Positions 13,519 to 25,437 of a DNA stretch of 64,000 nt are shown here, piece by piece. Location of the stretch: assembly GCA_032433595.1 (NCBI GenBank), contig JASWJB010000236.1, positions 1 through 64,000 on the forward strand, written 5' to 3'. The notes beneath the pieces are model-generated. The model was not told the DNA's origin and did no database searches. It saw nothing but the letters and a program-made list of their open reading frames with translations. Within the stretch, counting starts at the first letter, position 1; each line of letters begins with the position of its first letter. The position numbers and the translations under genes were made by a program. This stretch comes from Conoideocrella luteorostrata. Lineage: Eukaryota > Ascomycota > Sordariomycetes > Hypocreales > Clavicipitaceae.

Positions 13519-13534
13519 TACGGAGTACTCCGTA
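13519..13534. repeat. Palindrome TACGGAGTACTCCGTA abutting a stop codon
   Basis: A perfect 16-bp palindrome whose last base is one base from the stop codon of the WD40 gene (13536-13538, minus strand). It should therefore be transcribed at the very start of that gene's 3' UTR. Confidence 0.85.
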
Positions 13535-13535
13535 G

Positions 13536-14857
13536 TTAGTCGTCCATAAGTTCTGCCAACTCGGCTTCTTCGTCTGCCGTCAGGAGACTTTGTCCACCGA
13601 TCTTTTCCTCACTTCCATCCACCTCGGGCTTCTTGAACTCTTCCATCCGCTTCACAGTGTCATCCAGGTCCGTTTTCTGGAGGGGCCACGTTCGGATCGT
13701 TCCGTCAATACTGACGCTGCAGACTTTTTGGGGTGTCCCTTTGCTATTGCGAAGTAATATCAAGCCTGTGATTTCTTCGTAGTGACCCTCTAGAATGCAG
13801 TACAGCTTCCCGGTGGCCCTGTCCCATACTTTGATGTCTTCATCCCTCCCCGCCGTGAATATCCAGTGTTCTGTGGGTTGAACCGCACGAACGTAGTCGC
13901 CATGTGTCAAAGTATCCTCGGCCACGAAGTTGCGACATCGCGAAAGGCATTTTGCAGTCCCATCAGCACTGGCCGTCCACAGATCGACATCCTCGCCATC
14001 TACATCAAACACTAGCTTGTAAACACTTGTATCGTGTTCTTCAATGGTCAGTCGTTCTGCGTCGGGTCGATCATGGAACGATTCTACGATTTGCTCGTAG
14101 TAGTCCAGGGTAGCCTTCCATCTTCGAATATGCGGATCGCTGCTGGCACTGACAAAGACAATCTCCTCAGCGGTGCTAAGTGTAGGATCCAAAGCCAGAT
14201 GCTGAACTGTGAGCATGGTTGTTGTAGGATCTTGAATACTGTGTAGTCGATGACCAGTTTCAATATCCCACACGATGATCTTCTTATCTGCTCCACCGCT
14301 GATGAGAACATGTTTGATCCCCAGCCGAGCACAAAGAACGGACTTCACAAAGTCAGAATGGCCACTGTATTTCTTGCCGAGCTGCGCTGAAGCAACATCC
14401 CATGACCAGATGTCTTTGTCCCATGATCCTGCGAAAATAGTCTTGCTGTTAACCCCGCCAAGAGCTAGGCAAGTGACAGGGGCTTTTGGACCACGATACG
14501 TCGTTGCTTTTGGTTCAGATGACTGCCATCAATTAGCATGGCTATAAATATACACCATTGATAATGTGCTACCTTCATACAGTAACTGGTACACGGCGTA
14601 CGTAGCCTGCAGACTCCGCGATGAAAACTGAGGTGTGCGGTGATATCGGGTCAGGGATAGCCGCAAGAATCTTCGATTTCATTTCCACTGGGTCGCCATG
14701 TTTGTTTCCTGCCTTGCCGGCTCTTCTTGCTCTCTGGGCCCGGGATGCACTGTTCTAGGTTAGGACCCCCTTCAGACCGTCGGATAAGATAGTCGAGGAC
14801 TCTTCAATCAATAACTTACTCGGTCTCGAAGAAGTGGTCGCGGTCTGCGGACTGCAT
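13536..14857 (-). CDS. WD40-repeat protein, role unknown
   Basis: Three exons on the minus strand: 14857-14820, 14749-14581 and 14522-13536, giving 397 residues. The introns are 70 and 58 bp with GTAAGT and GTATGA donors. The N-terminus, MQSADRDHFFETD, is short and followed by a basic stretch. Blades with WD or GH signatures follow, for example SWDKDIWSWD, GGADKKIIVWD, TASADGTAKC, GRDEDIKVWD and VSIDGTIRTW, enough for a seven-blade propeller that fills the chain. The tail is acidic and ends in a DEEAELAELMDD-like run. WD40 propellers are scaffolds, so no activity can be read from the sequence and I do not recognise the specific orthologue. It is transcribed divergently from mcl1 with about 405 bp between start codons. 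Confidence 0.9.
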
Positions 14858-15262
14858 TATCAGGGCCGTTCGGAAATTATGCGTGGCGGGGTTTAGAGAA
14901 GATTGATTCGATTCAAAGCATCTATGCTATTATCTATCACCACCTTTGCGCACTTTATGCCTCACTGATCTCTGGTTATCAGAAAAGTTGTCCCCTTTCC
15001 GTCCACCGCAGGATCCAATGTTGTGACTGACTCTGGTGGAGTAGGCAGTGTTTGGATTGCGGGGCAACTGTCCCTTCTTTCGTAGGGCCTGCCTCGCGCG
15101 TTAGCTACGCTTTAGTTTAATTGAGACGCGTCTCAGGCGCGTCTTCCGACAGCTAACCTTTTCGCCGAACTGGCAGAACTCCTCGTTCAATGCCTTCAGG
15201 TGTCGTAGAGGGCCTCTACTGAGCTACCGTTCTACTCTCAAGTGTCCTCCTCTTCAAATACA
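14858..15262. promoter_or_regulatory. Divergent promoter of WD40 gene and mcl1
   Basis: 405 bp between the two start codons, so both promoters and 5' UTRs must fit here. A palindrome, GAGACGCGTCTC, sits at about 15123-15134, followed by a partly repeated GGCGCGTCTTCC. ACGCGT is the known binding core of MBF-type G1/S factors in yeasts, which would suit a replication gene such as mcl1; that link is inference. Confidence 0.45.
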
Positions 15263-17903
15263 ATGGATTCCACAATGGCATCGCGGCCACGGCCACGACC
15301 AGCCCATACACAAGGAACTACTCGCTGCGCCTACACAACTGATGGAAGCCGACTTGTCACCGTCGGCTCAAACAACACCATCCGGCTCTATAAGACTGGT
15401 TCTGACGGGGAGCCAACGAATATTGATGACTGCCAGGAACAAAATGTCGCCATCGCAGCCGGGAATGAATCGTTTGTTGTCGGTTCCGAGGACGGCACTG
15501 TCAGTCTATACGGCATTGAAACTGCCAACTTTGAACGATTTCTCCTCCGCACGACTCTTCCAATTCGAGACGTTGCCTTGACGCGCGACTCCCAGTGGTG
15601 CGCAGTTGCCAGTGACGAACTCAGCGTCAAGCTCGTCAACACAAAAGACATCACACAGGTGAAGCACTTAAGAGACCACAGCAAACCGGCGAGACATGTC
15701 AGTCTCGATCAGCACGGCAGCCTGGCTGCTCTCTCCTGCACCGACGGCATCATCTATGTATACTCGTTGACGGCAGAGGAGCCCGAGCTGATTCGAACGG
15801 TGGATGGAATAATCGGGGCTGTTGATAGCGAGATGGAAGTATCTACCAGAGTCGTCTGGCATCCTGACGGCCGAGCTTTCGCGGTTCCCACACCAACCAA
15901 AGAAATTCAGGTTATTTCAAAGAACGACTGGGAGAAGCAACGATGTTTCGCGAATGGTCACTTATCAGACATTACCGCTGTTGCCTGGTCCCCCAACGGT
16001 GCTCTATTGGCCTCGGCAAGCAAGGATGGAAAGGTGCTCGTGTGGGAGACCAAAACCCAAAGCGTGATCCAACGATACGATTACTCTAACGTGATCGACC
16101 TAGCTTGGCACCCGTCGAAGAACATTCTGTCCTTCACCACTACAGACGGTGAAGTGTACATCTATACAGACTTTCTACCGGACCAGTTCACACCGCTGCT
16201 AAAGCTGAGCCCGCAGCCTGCGCCATTTATTCATGATCCTTTGTCTGACATTTCAGGTAATCGTCAACTGCCGCCTCTTAATGGTCACAAGGGACAGTCT
16301 ATTCCTTCCAGGCCCCGCAGGGAATCCCTGGGGAGTATCGACTCTTTCCTCGCTGAAGGCGATGAGGATGAGGATGACTGGGTGGTCAATGATGACAATG
16401 CCGGCTATGTGGTCGACAAAGGTAGCAAGCGAGGACGTGATCCACATGATATCTTCGGGGACCCAGCTAGTAAGAGAATGCATCTTATGCAACCGCAACA
16501 TCATGAATCCTTCCAACCTGGGTCAACCCCGTGGAGAGGCAACAGAAAATATCTATGCCTCAATTTGATTGGGTTTGTGTGGACTGTGGATCAAGATTCT
16601 CACTACACAGTCACCGTCGAATTCTATGACCATGAGTTTCAGCGGGACTTCCACTTCACGGACACTTTCCTCTACGACAAGGCGTGTTTAAACGAGAAAG
16701 GGACTCTGTTCTCCAGCCCGCCCAAAGATGATGCTCCTGCATACATATTTTACAGACCGCATGAGAGCTGGACTCAGCGATCGGACTGGCGGACGCAATT
16801 GCCCAAGGGAGAGGCTGTCGCGGCAATGTCTTTAAGCGAGTCGTTCGTGACGGTGACCACGTCTGCTAACTATGTCCGAGTCTTCACCCTGTGTGGTATG
16901 CCTTACCGTGTATACCGACCTAAGAGCTCTCCTATGGTAACCTGTGCCAGCTGGAGGGACTACGTCCTCACTATAGGCAATGGGCCGGTTGGATCGGATG
17001 GAAAAACTCGACTGCTCTACACAATTGAGAATATTAAGTGTGACGAGATCTGTCAAAATGAGGACACCGTGGCTCTGCCAGAAGGCGTGACGCTTAAAAG
17101 TGTCTTCTTTTCAGACAATGGCGTAAGTCGGGAATTATTGAACTCGATGTGATATTTTCGATACACTGCTAACACCTCCCCAGGATCCATGTATATACGA
17201 CTCAACAGGCACTTTGCTCACGCTGCTTCATTGGCGCCAGCCATCTCGTGGTTGCTGGGTTCCACTGTTGGACACCAAGCTTTCGTCCAGACTAGCTTCC
17301 GGGAAGAAGCATGAAACGTATTTCCCAATCGCAGTAGCCGACAACAAGTTCCATTGCATCATTCTTAAAGGAGGCGATCAATACCCCTATTTCCCGCGAC
17401 CACTTCTATCAGAATTTGACTTTTCTATTCCCTTGTCGTCTCCACCCGAGATGAGAGAGAAACAGAAGAAGGCAGGAACCGGATCGCAAAACGGCGAAGA
17501 TGAGGTTATGGAGGATAAGGAGGAAGACAACGAGGACGAGGAATACGAAAACACGGAGAGCAGAAAGCTCGAGCAGCAGTTCATGCTCAAGAGTGTTCAG
17601 AGCGCCCAACAGCGCGATCTCGTTGAATCAACGTCTGGAAATCACGCGCAGCGCGTTCTCCTCTCCAGCCTTGAGCTCGAGATTGACAAAACTCTTTTGC
17701 AGCTCTTGGCTGTGGAATGTCGACAAGGCGAAGACCGCGGCATGCGTGCCCTGGAAATGGTGGAGCTCATGCGTGACAGAACTGGTCGCATGATGGAAGC
17801 TGCTGGCAAGATTGCCGAGCGATATGGCCGTAACGTTTTAGGGGAAAAGATCCGCGAAATAGGGGAGAAGAGAGTCAGCGGCCTGGACGACGATGATATT
17901 TGA
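15263..17903 (+). CDS. mcl1: Mcl1/Ctf4/SepB replisome adaptor
   Basis: Couples the CMG helicase to DNA polymerase alpha and to cohesion factors at the fork, in the nucleus. Two exons, 15263-17122 and 17184-17903, with a 61-bp intron (GTAAGT donor, GCTAAC branch point); 859 residues. The first ATG, MDSTMAS, is used; the open frame extends seven codons further upstream without an ATG. Residues about 15-340 form a WD40 propeller. A low-complexity acidic linker (EGDEDEDDW) follows, then the SepB/Mcl1-mid propeller domain from about residue 420. The C-terminal part is helical with an acidic stretch (EDKEEDNEDEEYE), as in fungal members, and no C-terminal HMG box is present. It is divergent from the WD40 gene. 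Confidence 0.93.
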
Positions 17904-19487
17904 AGAAGGACGGTAACTGTTGGCTCCTTATGGTTTGTTTTGGTTAAAATTTCTGATATGCAAGCTGTGACAGCTTGGATTTTTGTGTTACATGGGCATG
18001 GCATGGGAGTCTGTTTCGGTTTGAGATGGGATGGATCGCGAAAGCTTTTGATTGAAAGGTATCAAGATCAGGTAGTTGGATATGAGGTCACGAACTTTCC
18101 CTTCGCTTTCCTTTTCCTTTGCGTCTATTTCCTTTCATCAATCTTTACCTTTTATAAATGATTACGGATCTTTTCCTGTCGCGTAGAGTGCGTTTTTTGA
18201 ATTGCGTTGCGCATTTCTGCAGGCGCCAAGACTTGGCACTCGCTTTCGCATAGCATATGATAAGCAATTTACGGAGCAAGCTCCGAATATGGACTGTCAC
18301 TGGTAATAGTGTGAAACTTTGTTTAGATCTCGCCGCAAGAGCAACGGACATATATCCCCTACTAGGTTGGACCTTGTTGACCACCATAATGCAATCTATA
18401 TTTCTTTGCTCATTGTTACTTCGATCTTGACAGTCGCAGTCTTGTCTGGTCTATCGGAGGCACCCACGCACACCTCGACCAAATAAATTTCAGTTCAGCT
18501 GCTATCTTGACTTACATTGCATGACGCATGATCTACATATGTGCGAGCGACACCACAGCTAAAGATGCACGCAAGTGGCTTCTGTGCTCAGCTCCCTAGT
18601 CCCAGACGTCGGCATGTACGCACCTTGGCACCGCACTCCGCAATGCCGGTCACGCACAGTGGGACGATCCCGAGTCATCTGTAGCGAGCTAAAGAATAGA
18701 TAGAGTACTCCGTACATCCAAGGGAAAAAAGGGACGCTTTCTTTCATTCTTTCTCGGCTCTCCAACTGACCCACTGCAATCCCCTCCTTTACCTGTGTGT
18801 TTTTCCTTCTTTTTTTGTGAGATACATAACAGTTAGTAACTATCAGCATGAGAACGAACGCCGTGTGGATAGTTAGCGAGCATCCCCCTTACTCATAATG
18901 ACCTCTTCTATAAGCCAGGGTCCAGCCGCAGATGAAGAATCTGCGGGGGGAAAACCCGGAGGCTTGGTTTTCCCTGGCGCGCAGATTCGGCTACAAGCGT
19001 TCCCGAAAGCTGGGTTGCCACCATACTCCGTTTGTCAAAACCAATTGCTTTCTTTGGCAAGAGACGGGCACGGCTGAGCCAGGCTGCCAGGACGATTTCA
19101 AAATGGCTTGTGACTGGTCATACCATACGCTAACCTGACGCCCGGTACTACAGCGTCGGTCGAGGCAACCCTGTCAACCTGCGGTGGGTGTGCGGCGTAT
19201 CGAACACTCTTTCGTGTTCACTGACAGCTACCTGCAGGCTCCGTGCTGCTCCGTACATACAGCAACGGTACGCGGAGTACCAAAGGCGGTATGGCTCATG
19301 TTTTGCTCCGCATACACTGCAAAGGTGAGCTCCAGCTCGGAGGCTCGTCACGACATTTAATGGCAGGTGATGGCTCCCAAGCTGTTACAGCGCTGAAAGG
19401 ATGTGGCGTCTCGGGTAAACTTTGAATACGTGAACAACATGGACGGACACGGCTTCGGACACATCAATCACCAGTTATTTATACGTA

Positions 19488-19503
19488 TACTCCGTACGGA
19501 GTA
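19488..19503. repeat. Perfect 16-bp palindrome TACTCCGTACGGAGTA
   Basis: Identical to the palindrome at 9559-9574 and here flanked by ATA on the left and TAT on the right, so the symmetry extends further. Confidence 0.85.
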
Positions 19504-22293
19504 TATATTCTGTATATTACTAGACGCAGATGCAGAATCATTTGGCCCAGTCGAGTGTGCGATCGAGCGCCACATCCAGGCCAGTGCCACCACGATTCCG
19601 GCGCGCCTGAATCATATTATATTGACTGGTCACCACCTAGCATCATTAGATTAACTTGTCCGGGCCGCAATGCTACCTGTCATATATAAATAAAAATAAA
19701 AATAGTTTCTGACCACATGTCTCGTTGTTGCGAGGCGGCTCACTACCATGCATCGCAGCCAGCGCAACGGAACGGAATGGAATGGAACGGGCGTCATTGT
19801 CCAATCACGGCTAGCAAATCATGATACCTTCACAATTTGCCACATCATGGTCAACTTTTGCTTTTTGCCCCCTTTTCCAGAAAGAGCTCTCCTTGATCCA
19901 CTAATGACACATTGCCTTTCTGCAGTTTGTTTTCCTCTTCCTTTGATTGGGTCCCAAGCCGCAAACCTCGAGTCGTCCTGCAAGTTCCGGAGGGTGGGGG
20001 GCGTGAGACAAACTTGCAGGTGCTGTTCGTCGCACGTCATTGTCACAAGCTGGGATGGAACGTGTGCAATTGGTCACACAGTTGACAGCTACTTATGGAG
20101 GAGTTGCCTCTCGGCTTGCTCCTTCGTCTTTCTAGTTTACCCCACTGAAATTCGAAGGAAGACTGATTTTACGCCGGCATGGGCGACAATTCCATTGCAC
20201 ATTGTTTGTCTACAGTTAGTACGTCACGCAACTAAATTATTTTCCAGATTATGCTCCATACTCCGTATAGTGGATTAAATAACTAGCTCATGCAGGTCGT
20301 GTCAACGAGGCACCAATGGTGGGCTAAATATATTTCCGCTGTCAAACAGTCTCAAACTCAAAAGGGAGTCCTCCTGCCGGGAGTACTCTCGACGGCTCAG
20401 TCCATAACGAATTAAGCCGGGATAATGAGGTGACGGTATCTACGGAGTAGAAGACTTACAATCTGCACTAAAAAATTAACGATTTCATACCCACACCATG
20501 CTCCCTGGACTTTTGTCTTCATTGTGGCTAAACGGTTCGTTCAGGCCGTTTGAAGCTCCAGCCTCTGGAAACTCGGATGGTTTGGGAACTGTTGGTGGCG
20601 CAAGTACTCCCTTCCGCTTTTTGGATTCGATTGGATTGGATTTTACGGAGCACTCATACCCGTATGTACTCGCACGGAGCACGGGGTATATATCCTGAGC
20701 CTTATGGAGTCCTCCGTGGTTCGGTGCTCCATAGTCCGTACAAGCCACAGGGCGGCGGGCGGGCCGATGGTTTCTCTCCTGTCCCGCTGGAGCTGCTGCA
20801 ATTGCACTGCAGATGCGTTGAATCGTTTAGCAAGGTGGCAAGGCATGTATTCTTAATGTATTTCCATGCTTCCTCTTGCCCCCGCCGCTTTGGAGCCCTA
20901 GTTTGCTACTTAGTGTGCTACCTGGGCACTCAGCCACTCTGAGCAAGCCGCTGGGCATCTTAGGCTTTTCCTCAAGTGGCCGCTGGTGGGGGGGGAGGCA
21001 ACGCGCTTGGTTCTGGCCGATGCAAGGCTATCTCCGAAGCACCACGGAGTAGGCAGTAGCCATGATCGTTCATACCATCAACCAGGGTATGGGTATTTTA
21101 GATGCTGTTGCTTGGACCCATCCAACACGATTAAAGACTAAAGATTTGACGAGTCCTGTTTGACAAGTGCAAGTCATGAAAAACAGCCAGCCGGACAGCC
21201 CGAAGAGATCCGGGTCCAATCGCCAAATCCAAACCATGATTTTTGATGAGGTTGTGCATAGCCTTGAGAATAGAGATCAGACTTTAGGAGAGTTTGCCCG
21301 ATCCCAACCACCGAGTTTTACAGATTAACTATATTGAACGCTAAAGGCTAGACTAGTTGGAACCTGATAACATGACTGGTACGGATTTCAAGCAATAGGA
21401 ATAGCGTCATAATCTGTACGCATGAAGCATCTGCTGCGCCGTGACAGTGCGTCAGGGCTCTAGACGTGGCATTTTTGACGCCAAAGGAAACAGCAACGCG
21501 GGTTTGCAACACAGCCTTTTGTTCGACTGGCATGGAATTCTTGACACTTGACTCGACTCGGCTTGTGAAGATCGACATGAGCAAGTCTGGCATCGCTGAA
21601 AATAGATATTTGTAAATGAACAAATTATTCAAAGCTTGGCAGGTGACGTGTATCCTGAGGAATTGTCGGTGGAGAAGCTGCAAACTCAATCGCTACCTCG
21701 GCCAGGGCAGCAGGCATTTCATCGCTTGGCCTTGGCCGTTGACGATGAAAATAGAGTCCGTGCACGACTGTCTTCCTTTCAGACGTGCCGGCTGATAGAG
21801 GGACCCCAACGCACCCACTGGGCGCGCTGCGGTTACACTCGCGAGTTCCGAATAGGTGAGTATGCAAGAGAACATTGAACGGCCAAAGACGATAAGGCGA
21901 GGTGCTTGACGCAACATCTCGGCGCACAGTTGCGGCTACCAGCTGCTTGAATGCCTTGTTGCCTCATTGACGATACAGGATGGTACAGCGCCAGGCCGAC
22001 CGACTGGTGCATCTGTTATTGCTCACAGCTCTCCTCCCATCTTTCAATACAGCTCAGGACATAGTTTACGTGCTACTGGAAGATTCTCCGTAAAATCCTA
22101 TACTGCAAATGTTTACTATAGCACTCTGCTAGTTCCCTAGAAACCTATCCAGATCATTGTGTCATACAGTCCGACAGATACTAACTGACTCTACGATCCC
22201 CTAGTAAAGCTGCCTCGGTGCTGCATCTCCACCGGCGCTGCTGCTACAGCCCCCAAGGCCCCACCTTGTACATGTGCATTAACCGACAGCAAG

Positions 22294-22309
22294 TACTCCG
22301 TACTCCGTA
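22294..22309. repeat. Tandem TACTCCGTACTCCGTA
   Basis: Same 16-bp tandem form as at 8739 and 10566, about 1.2 kb upstream of the sfl1 start. Confidence 0.8.
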
Positions 22310-22473
22310 GAGGGTCTTCCACTGCACGGCCAGCGCGCCTTGCCTAAAGTAAACTGACAACGGGCGCTGACTTCCCTGTGGGCTTCCCCTGTGGACTCCC
22401 AAGCCACCCACTTCACCAGCTTTCAGACTGTTACTTCCGTTGTGGCACCTGCCAACTATTATTTCCCGAGGTA

Positions 22474-22476
<3 letters not shown>

Positions 22477-22515
<39 letters not shown>
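22477..22515. repeat. (AG)n microsatellite, about 19 units
   Basis: An uninterrupted AG dinucleotide run about 1 kb upstream of the sfl1 start codon. It is likely to vary in length between strains. Confidence 0.9.
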
Positions 22516-22517
<2 letters not shown>

Positions 22518-23512
22518 CTGGGACAAAACACTCAAGTCATGTACGTACATACATACGCCGCACACCAGAGGCTAAACGGGGGTCACCCCGGCGTGGTGAA
22601 CTTTCCTCGCACAGCAATACACAAGCGCTGTGCTCCGTACAAGTAGTGCCTTATCTGCTGCGTGCGGAGCAGACAACAAAGTACTTGCCGGACCTACTCC
22701 GTACACTTCACCCATAAGTTGAAGCATACTTCGGCCTGTGGGAGTCCAGCGACAGGGAGCACAGCACACAAGCTTGACCCCTGGCTTCTTCCTCTTCTTC
22801 CCGTCTCCAACCAACCAAGAACCGACTGACGACCAAACCTCCATCAAACTTCCCGTCCTCCAGCGACTGTCCTGTCTCTTTGGGACGACTTGGGCTAGAG
22901 TGCTTCATCCACTTTAGCTATATATGCCTGCGTCGTCCTCTCCCACCGCGCACGCGCTCGATTGATACTTGCGAACCGTCTCGACGACATCGGCGCATCT
23001 GCTTGCCCTTTTTAGCTCGCTCGCTCGACCTTGCGCCGGCGCGCAAAACAGAGGAGCATCTTGCATCTTACACCTCGCGCCTGGGCCGTCCCATCATCCA
23101 TTGGACAGCCGTCCGGTTGCTGTACAATCCTTCTCCCCGAGCATCGCCCGCGACGTTGAAGCTGGAGCTCAAGCGGCCCGCATCGCACACCTTCTTCAAC
23201 TTCTGCTTACACTCATACCTACCACCTGTTATCCTCGCATTTGGCCCCAGCCGTTGTTGGTGGAGATGTGGTGAGCTGGCCCGCTCCCCCCGCTACACGC
23301 CCTGTGCTTCTCTGAAGTTTCGCACCGCGAGCTTTATGCGATATTTGCCTCGCTGTCAGTCAGCCTTACTAACCCGTCCCATGTTGGAAGCCGCAAGTAG
23401 AGGCCACGGCTGGGTTTCCTTAGACATTCGCAAAAATAATTACGAACAAACAAACAAATCAGAGGAGTCAATGGGTACTCGCGTTATTCCCATTACCACG
23501 TTCGCCGTCACC

Positions 23513-25437
23513 ATGTCCTCTACCTCCGCCTCCGCCTCCGCCACCGATGCCATGGACGTTACTTCGTCTCCCACAACTCCTGTTCCGAACCAGCCCGCCG
23601 AGTTGGAGACGAATGGAAAATCTAGCAATCAGTCGAATCACTCATCTAGCAACGATCAGAACGCTAGCAGTTTCTCTTCATCCAGCATGCCCGCTCCTCC
23701 TCCGGCAGCATCGTCAACTGTACACCAGCCGAAAATCGTACAGACGGCCTTTATTCATAAGCTGTATAAGTGAGATTGCTCATCCTAGACCCACGTTCTT
23801 TTAGCTTGTGATGCTTGTAGGGTCTTAATGCTGATCAGCCTTGCATTACAGCATGCTTGAAGACACGAGTATTCAACATCTGATATCGTGGTCCTCCAAT
23901 GCAGAGAGTTTTGTCATGTCTCCCACTGCCGACTTCTCCAAAGTATTGTCGTATGTAGTAGCCGTCCCTCTGAGCATTGCCATTCTTCTCCAATCTGACT
24001 TGAGTTAGGCAATATTTTAAGCACACCAATATTTCTTCCTTCGTTCGACAACTCAACATGTACGGCTTTCACAAGGGTGAGTTATATTATTTGCAAGAGT
24101 CACTGTGGCTGTAGTTCTTTTTCTAATGCTCATCCACCAGAACGGGATGTCTTTCACACTGGAAATCCAGACACAACGTTATGGGAGTTCAAGCACGGAA
24201 ACGGTAGTTTCAAGCGTGGCGACATTGCTGGTTTGCGCGATATTAAGAGGCGAGCTAGCCGACATGCGCTGGTTCATCGCGAGACCACTTTTCCCAAGCC
24301 GAATTCATCGCAGCCAGGAACGCCTACAGAAGCTGTCCCGGCACCACCGGAAACAGTAGACGGGAGGCTTGCTCACCTGGAACACATGCTTTACGACGTC
24401 AATGCTCGTCTGCAACGAAGCGAAGAGAATGCGCAATACATGCACGTTAAAAACCAAGTCGCTGTGGAGACCCTGGGCCGCTTGCTGCAGTTCAATCAGG
24501 ATTTGTCTCGGGCCGTGCTATCCTTGGTTGCTTCCGATAGCCCTGTTCACCGCGATGGTAAGTCATGTCTTGCCTTAAGAGTCTTCAATGAGTTACAAGG
24601 GCTGATTAAATCGTAGTCATCAGTTTGCAAGGGGAGATGCAGAGACAGGCCGAGATGATTCGTTCGGTTGATGAAGTGCATGAAGTATCATACGGAGGCA
24701 GGCAGCAATACTTCAGTAATGTTGATAATGCTCCAGTGTCACCGAGGCAATTACCACAAGATGACTCCAGACGACCAGGGGGTGGCGGACTGGCAGTGCC
24801 CCAGCCCCAGGCTCGTGGGCAGCCGTTATACAGACCAGCAGTACCATCAACATTGTCGCTAGGATCACGGCGCCCATATGGCTCTATTGGGGGCAGTAGT
24901 ACCACGCAGTCGTCGCCTTTGCGGAATGCCGCTGCCCCTCCACCAGCTGGCCCTCATCCACTCTCCAACGTGGAAACCCCGCCTGGGAATCTTGCACGAA
25001 GACATACGGCCGCCGATATTCGCGCTCATGGTTGGCAACCTGGACCTTCGCCATTTCCACCTTCCAACTTACCCGTTGCGTGGCCCTCATCACCTGGGCG
25101 TGTTGCTCCCGAAGACCAACGTATCAGAGAGTCACTGTCAACATATTCGTTACAATCAGCCTCGCATTCACATCCACATTCACGCCCAACCACCCCTCCT
25201 CCACACACCCCTGCAAATGGCGCCAGTCTAAATGGAGCTGATACGTTTGGCAGCTGGTCATGGAATACAGCTGGTGGTCGGGACACAAAAGGGCCGCTTT
25301 TCAAAGATTCGTCAGCGCCCCAGACCCGGCGAGGCAGCATGGCTCACATCTTGAACCCCAGTGATACTGCCGAAAGGTCAGAAGAGGATGATGATCCTCG
25401 TGGAGAAGACGATAGAAAGCGAAAACGAATGCAGTAA
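23513..25437 (+). CDS. sfl1: HSF-type transcription factor, Sfl1 family
   Basis: DNA-binding regulator related to yeast Sfl1 (repressor of flocculation genes) and its filamentous-fungus orthologues in stress response and virulence. Five exons: 23513-23769, 23852-23950, 24009-24076, 24141-24557 and 24617-25437, giving 553 residues. The HSF domain spans about residues 72-180 and is cut by three introns. Its recognition-helix signature NISSFVRQLNMYGFHK is intact, and it ends in the WEFKHGNGSFKRGD segment. A leucine-rich coiled coil follows (about 215-280), then a long Pro/Ser-rich region and a basic end, RKRKRMQ. The ATG at 23513 has CACC in front; an in-frame ATG at 23471 is also possible, and the frame stays open far upstream. 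It converges on the small charged protein gene. Confidence 0.92.

Larger units (their letters stand above)
5861..13535. other. Gene-poor region rich in TACTCCGTA motifs
   Basis: About 7.7 kb in which no frame of convincing length, family resemblance or spliceable structure is seen on either strand. The first few hundred bases should be promoter and 5' UTR of the gene ending at 5860. The distinctive content is the motif TACTCCGTA or its complement, present about 20 times here, singly, in tandem and as back-to-back palindromes. A second palindrome, TACTAGTA, recurs near 6897, 7059, 8072 and 11793. No terminal repeats, transposase remnant or long tandem array was noticed. The base composition does not look strongly AT-shifted by eye, so an extensively RIP-mutated block is not obvious. 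Confidence 0.6.
17904..23512. other. Gene-poor region upstream of sfl1
   Basis: 5.6 kb with no recognisable gene. The mcl1 3' UTR occupies the left end. The right end, roughly 22.9-23.5 kb, is C/T-rich and is probably the sfl1 promoter and 5' UTR. It holds dispersed TACTCCGTA copies (18706, 19488, 20259, 22294 and 22695) and an AG microsatellite. Short open frames between have no family resemblance. Confidence 0.55.

Noticed and set aside
5861..13535. Possible RIP-mutated transposon relic
   Set aside because: No strong AT bias, terminal repeats or transposase fragments were seen by eye. A repeat-library search would be needed to revive the idea.
19748..20278. 176-codon plus-strand frame
   Set aside because: Cys/Arg/Ser-rich composition without domain, signal peptide or conservation clue; typical of a chance frame in CT-rich DNA.
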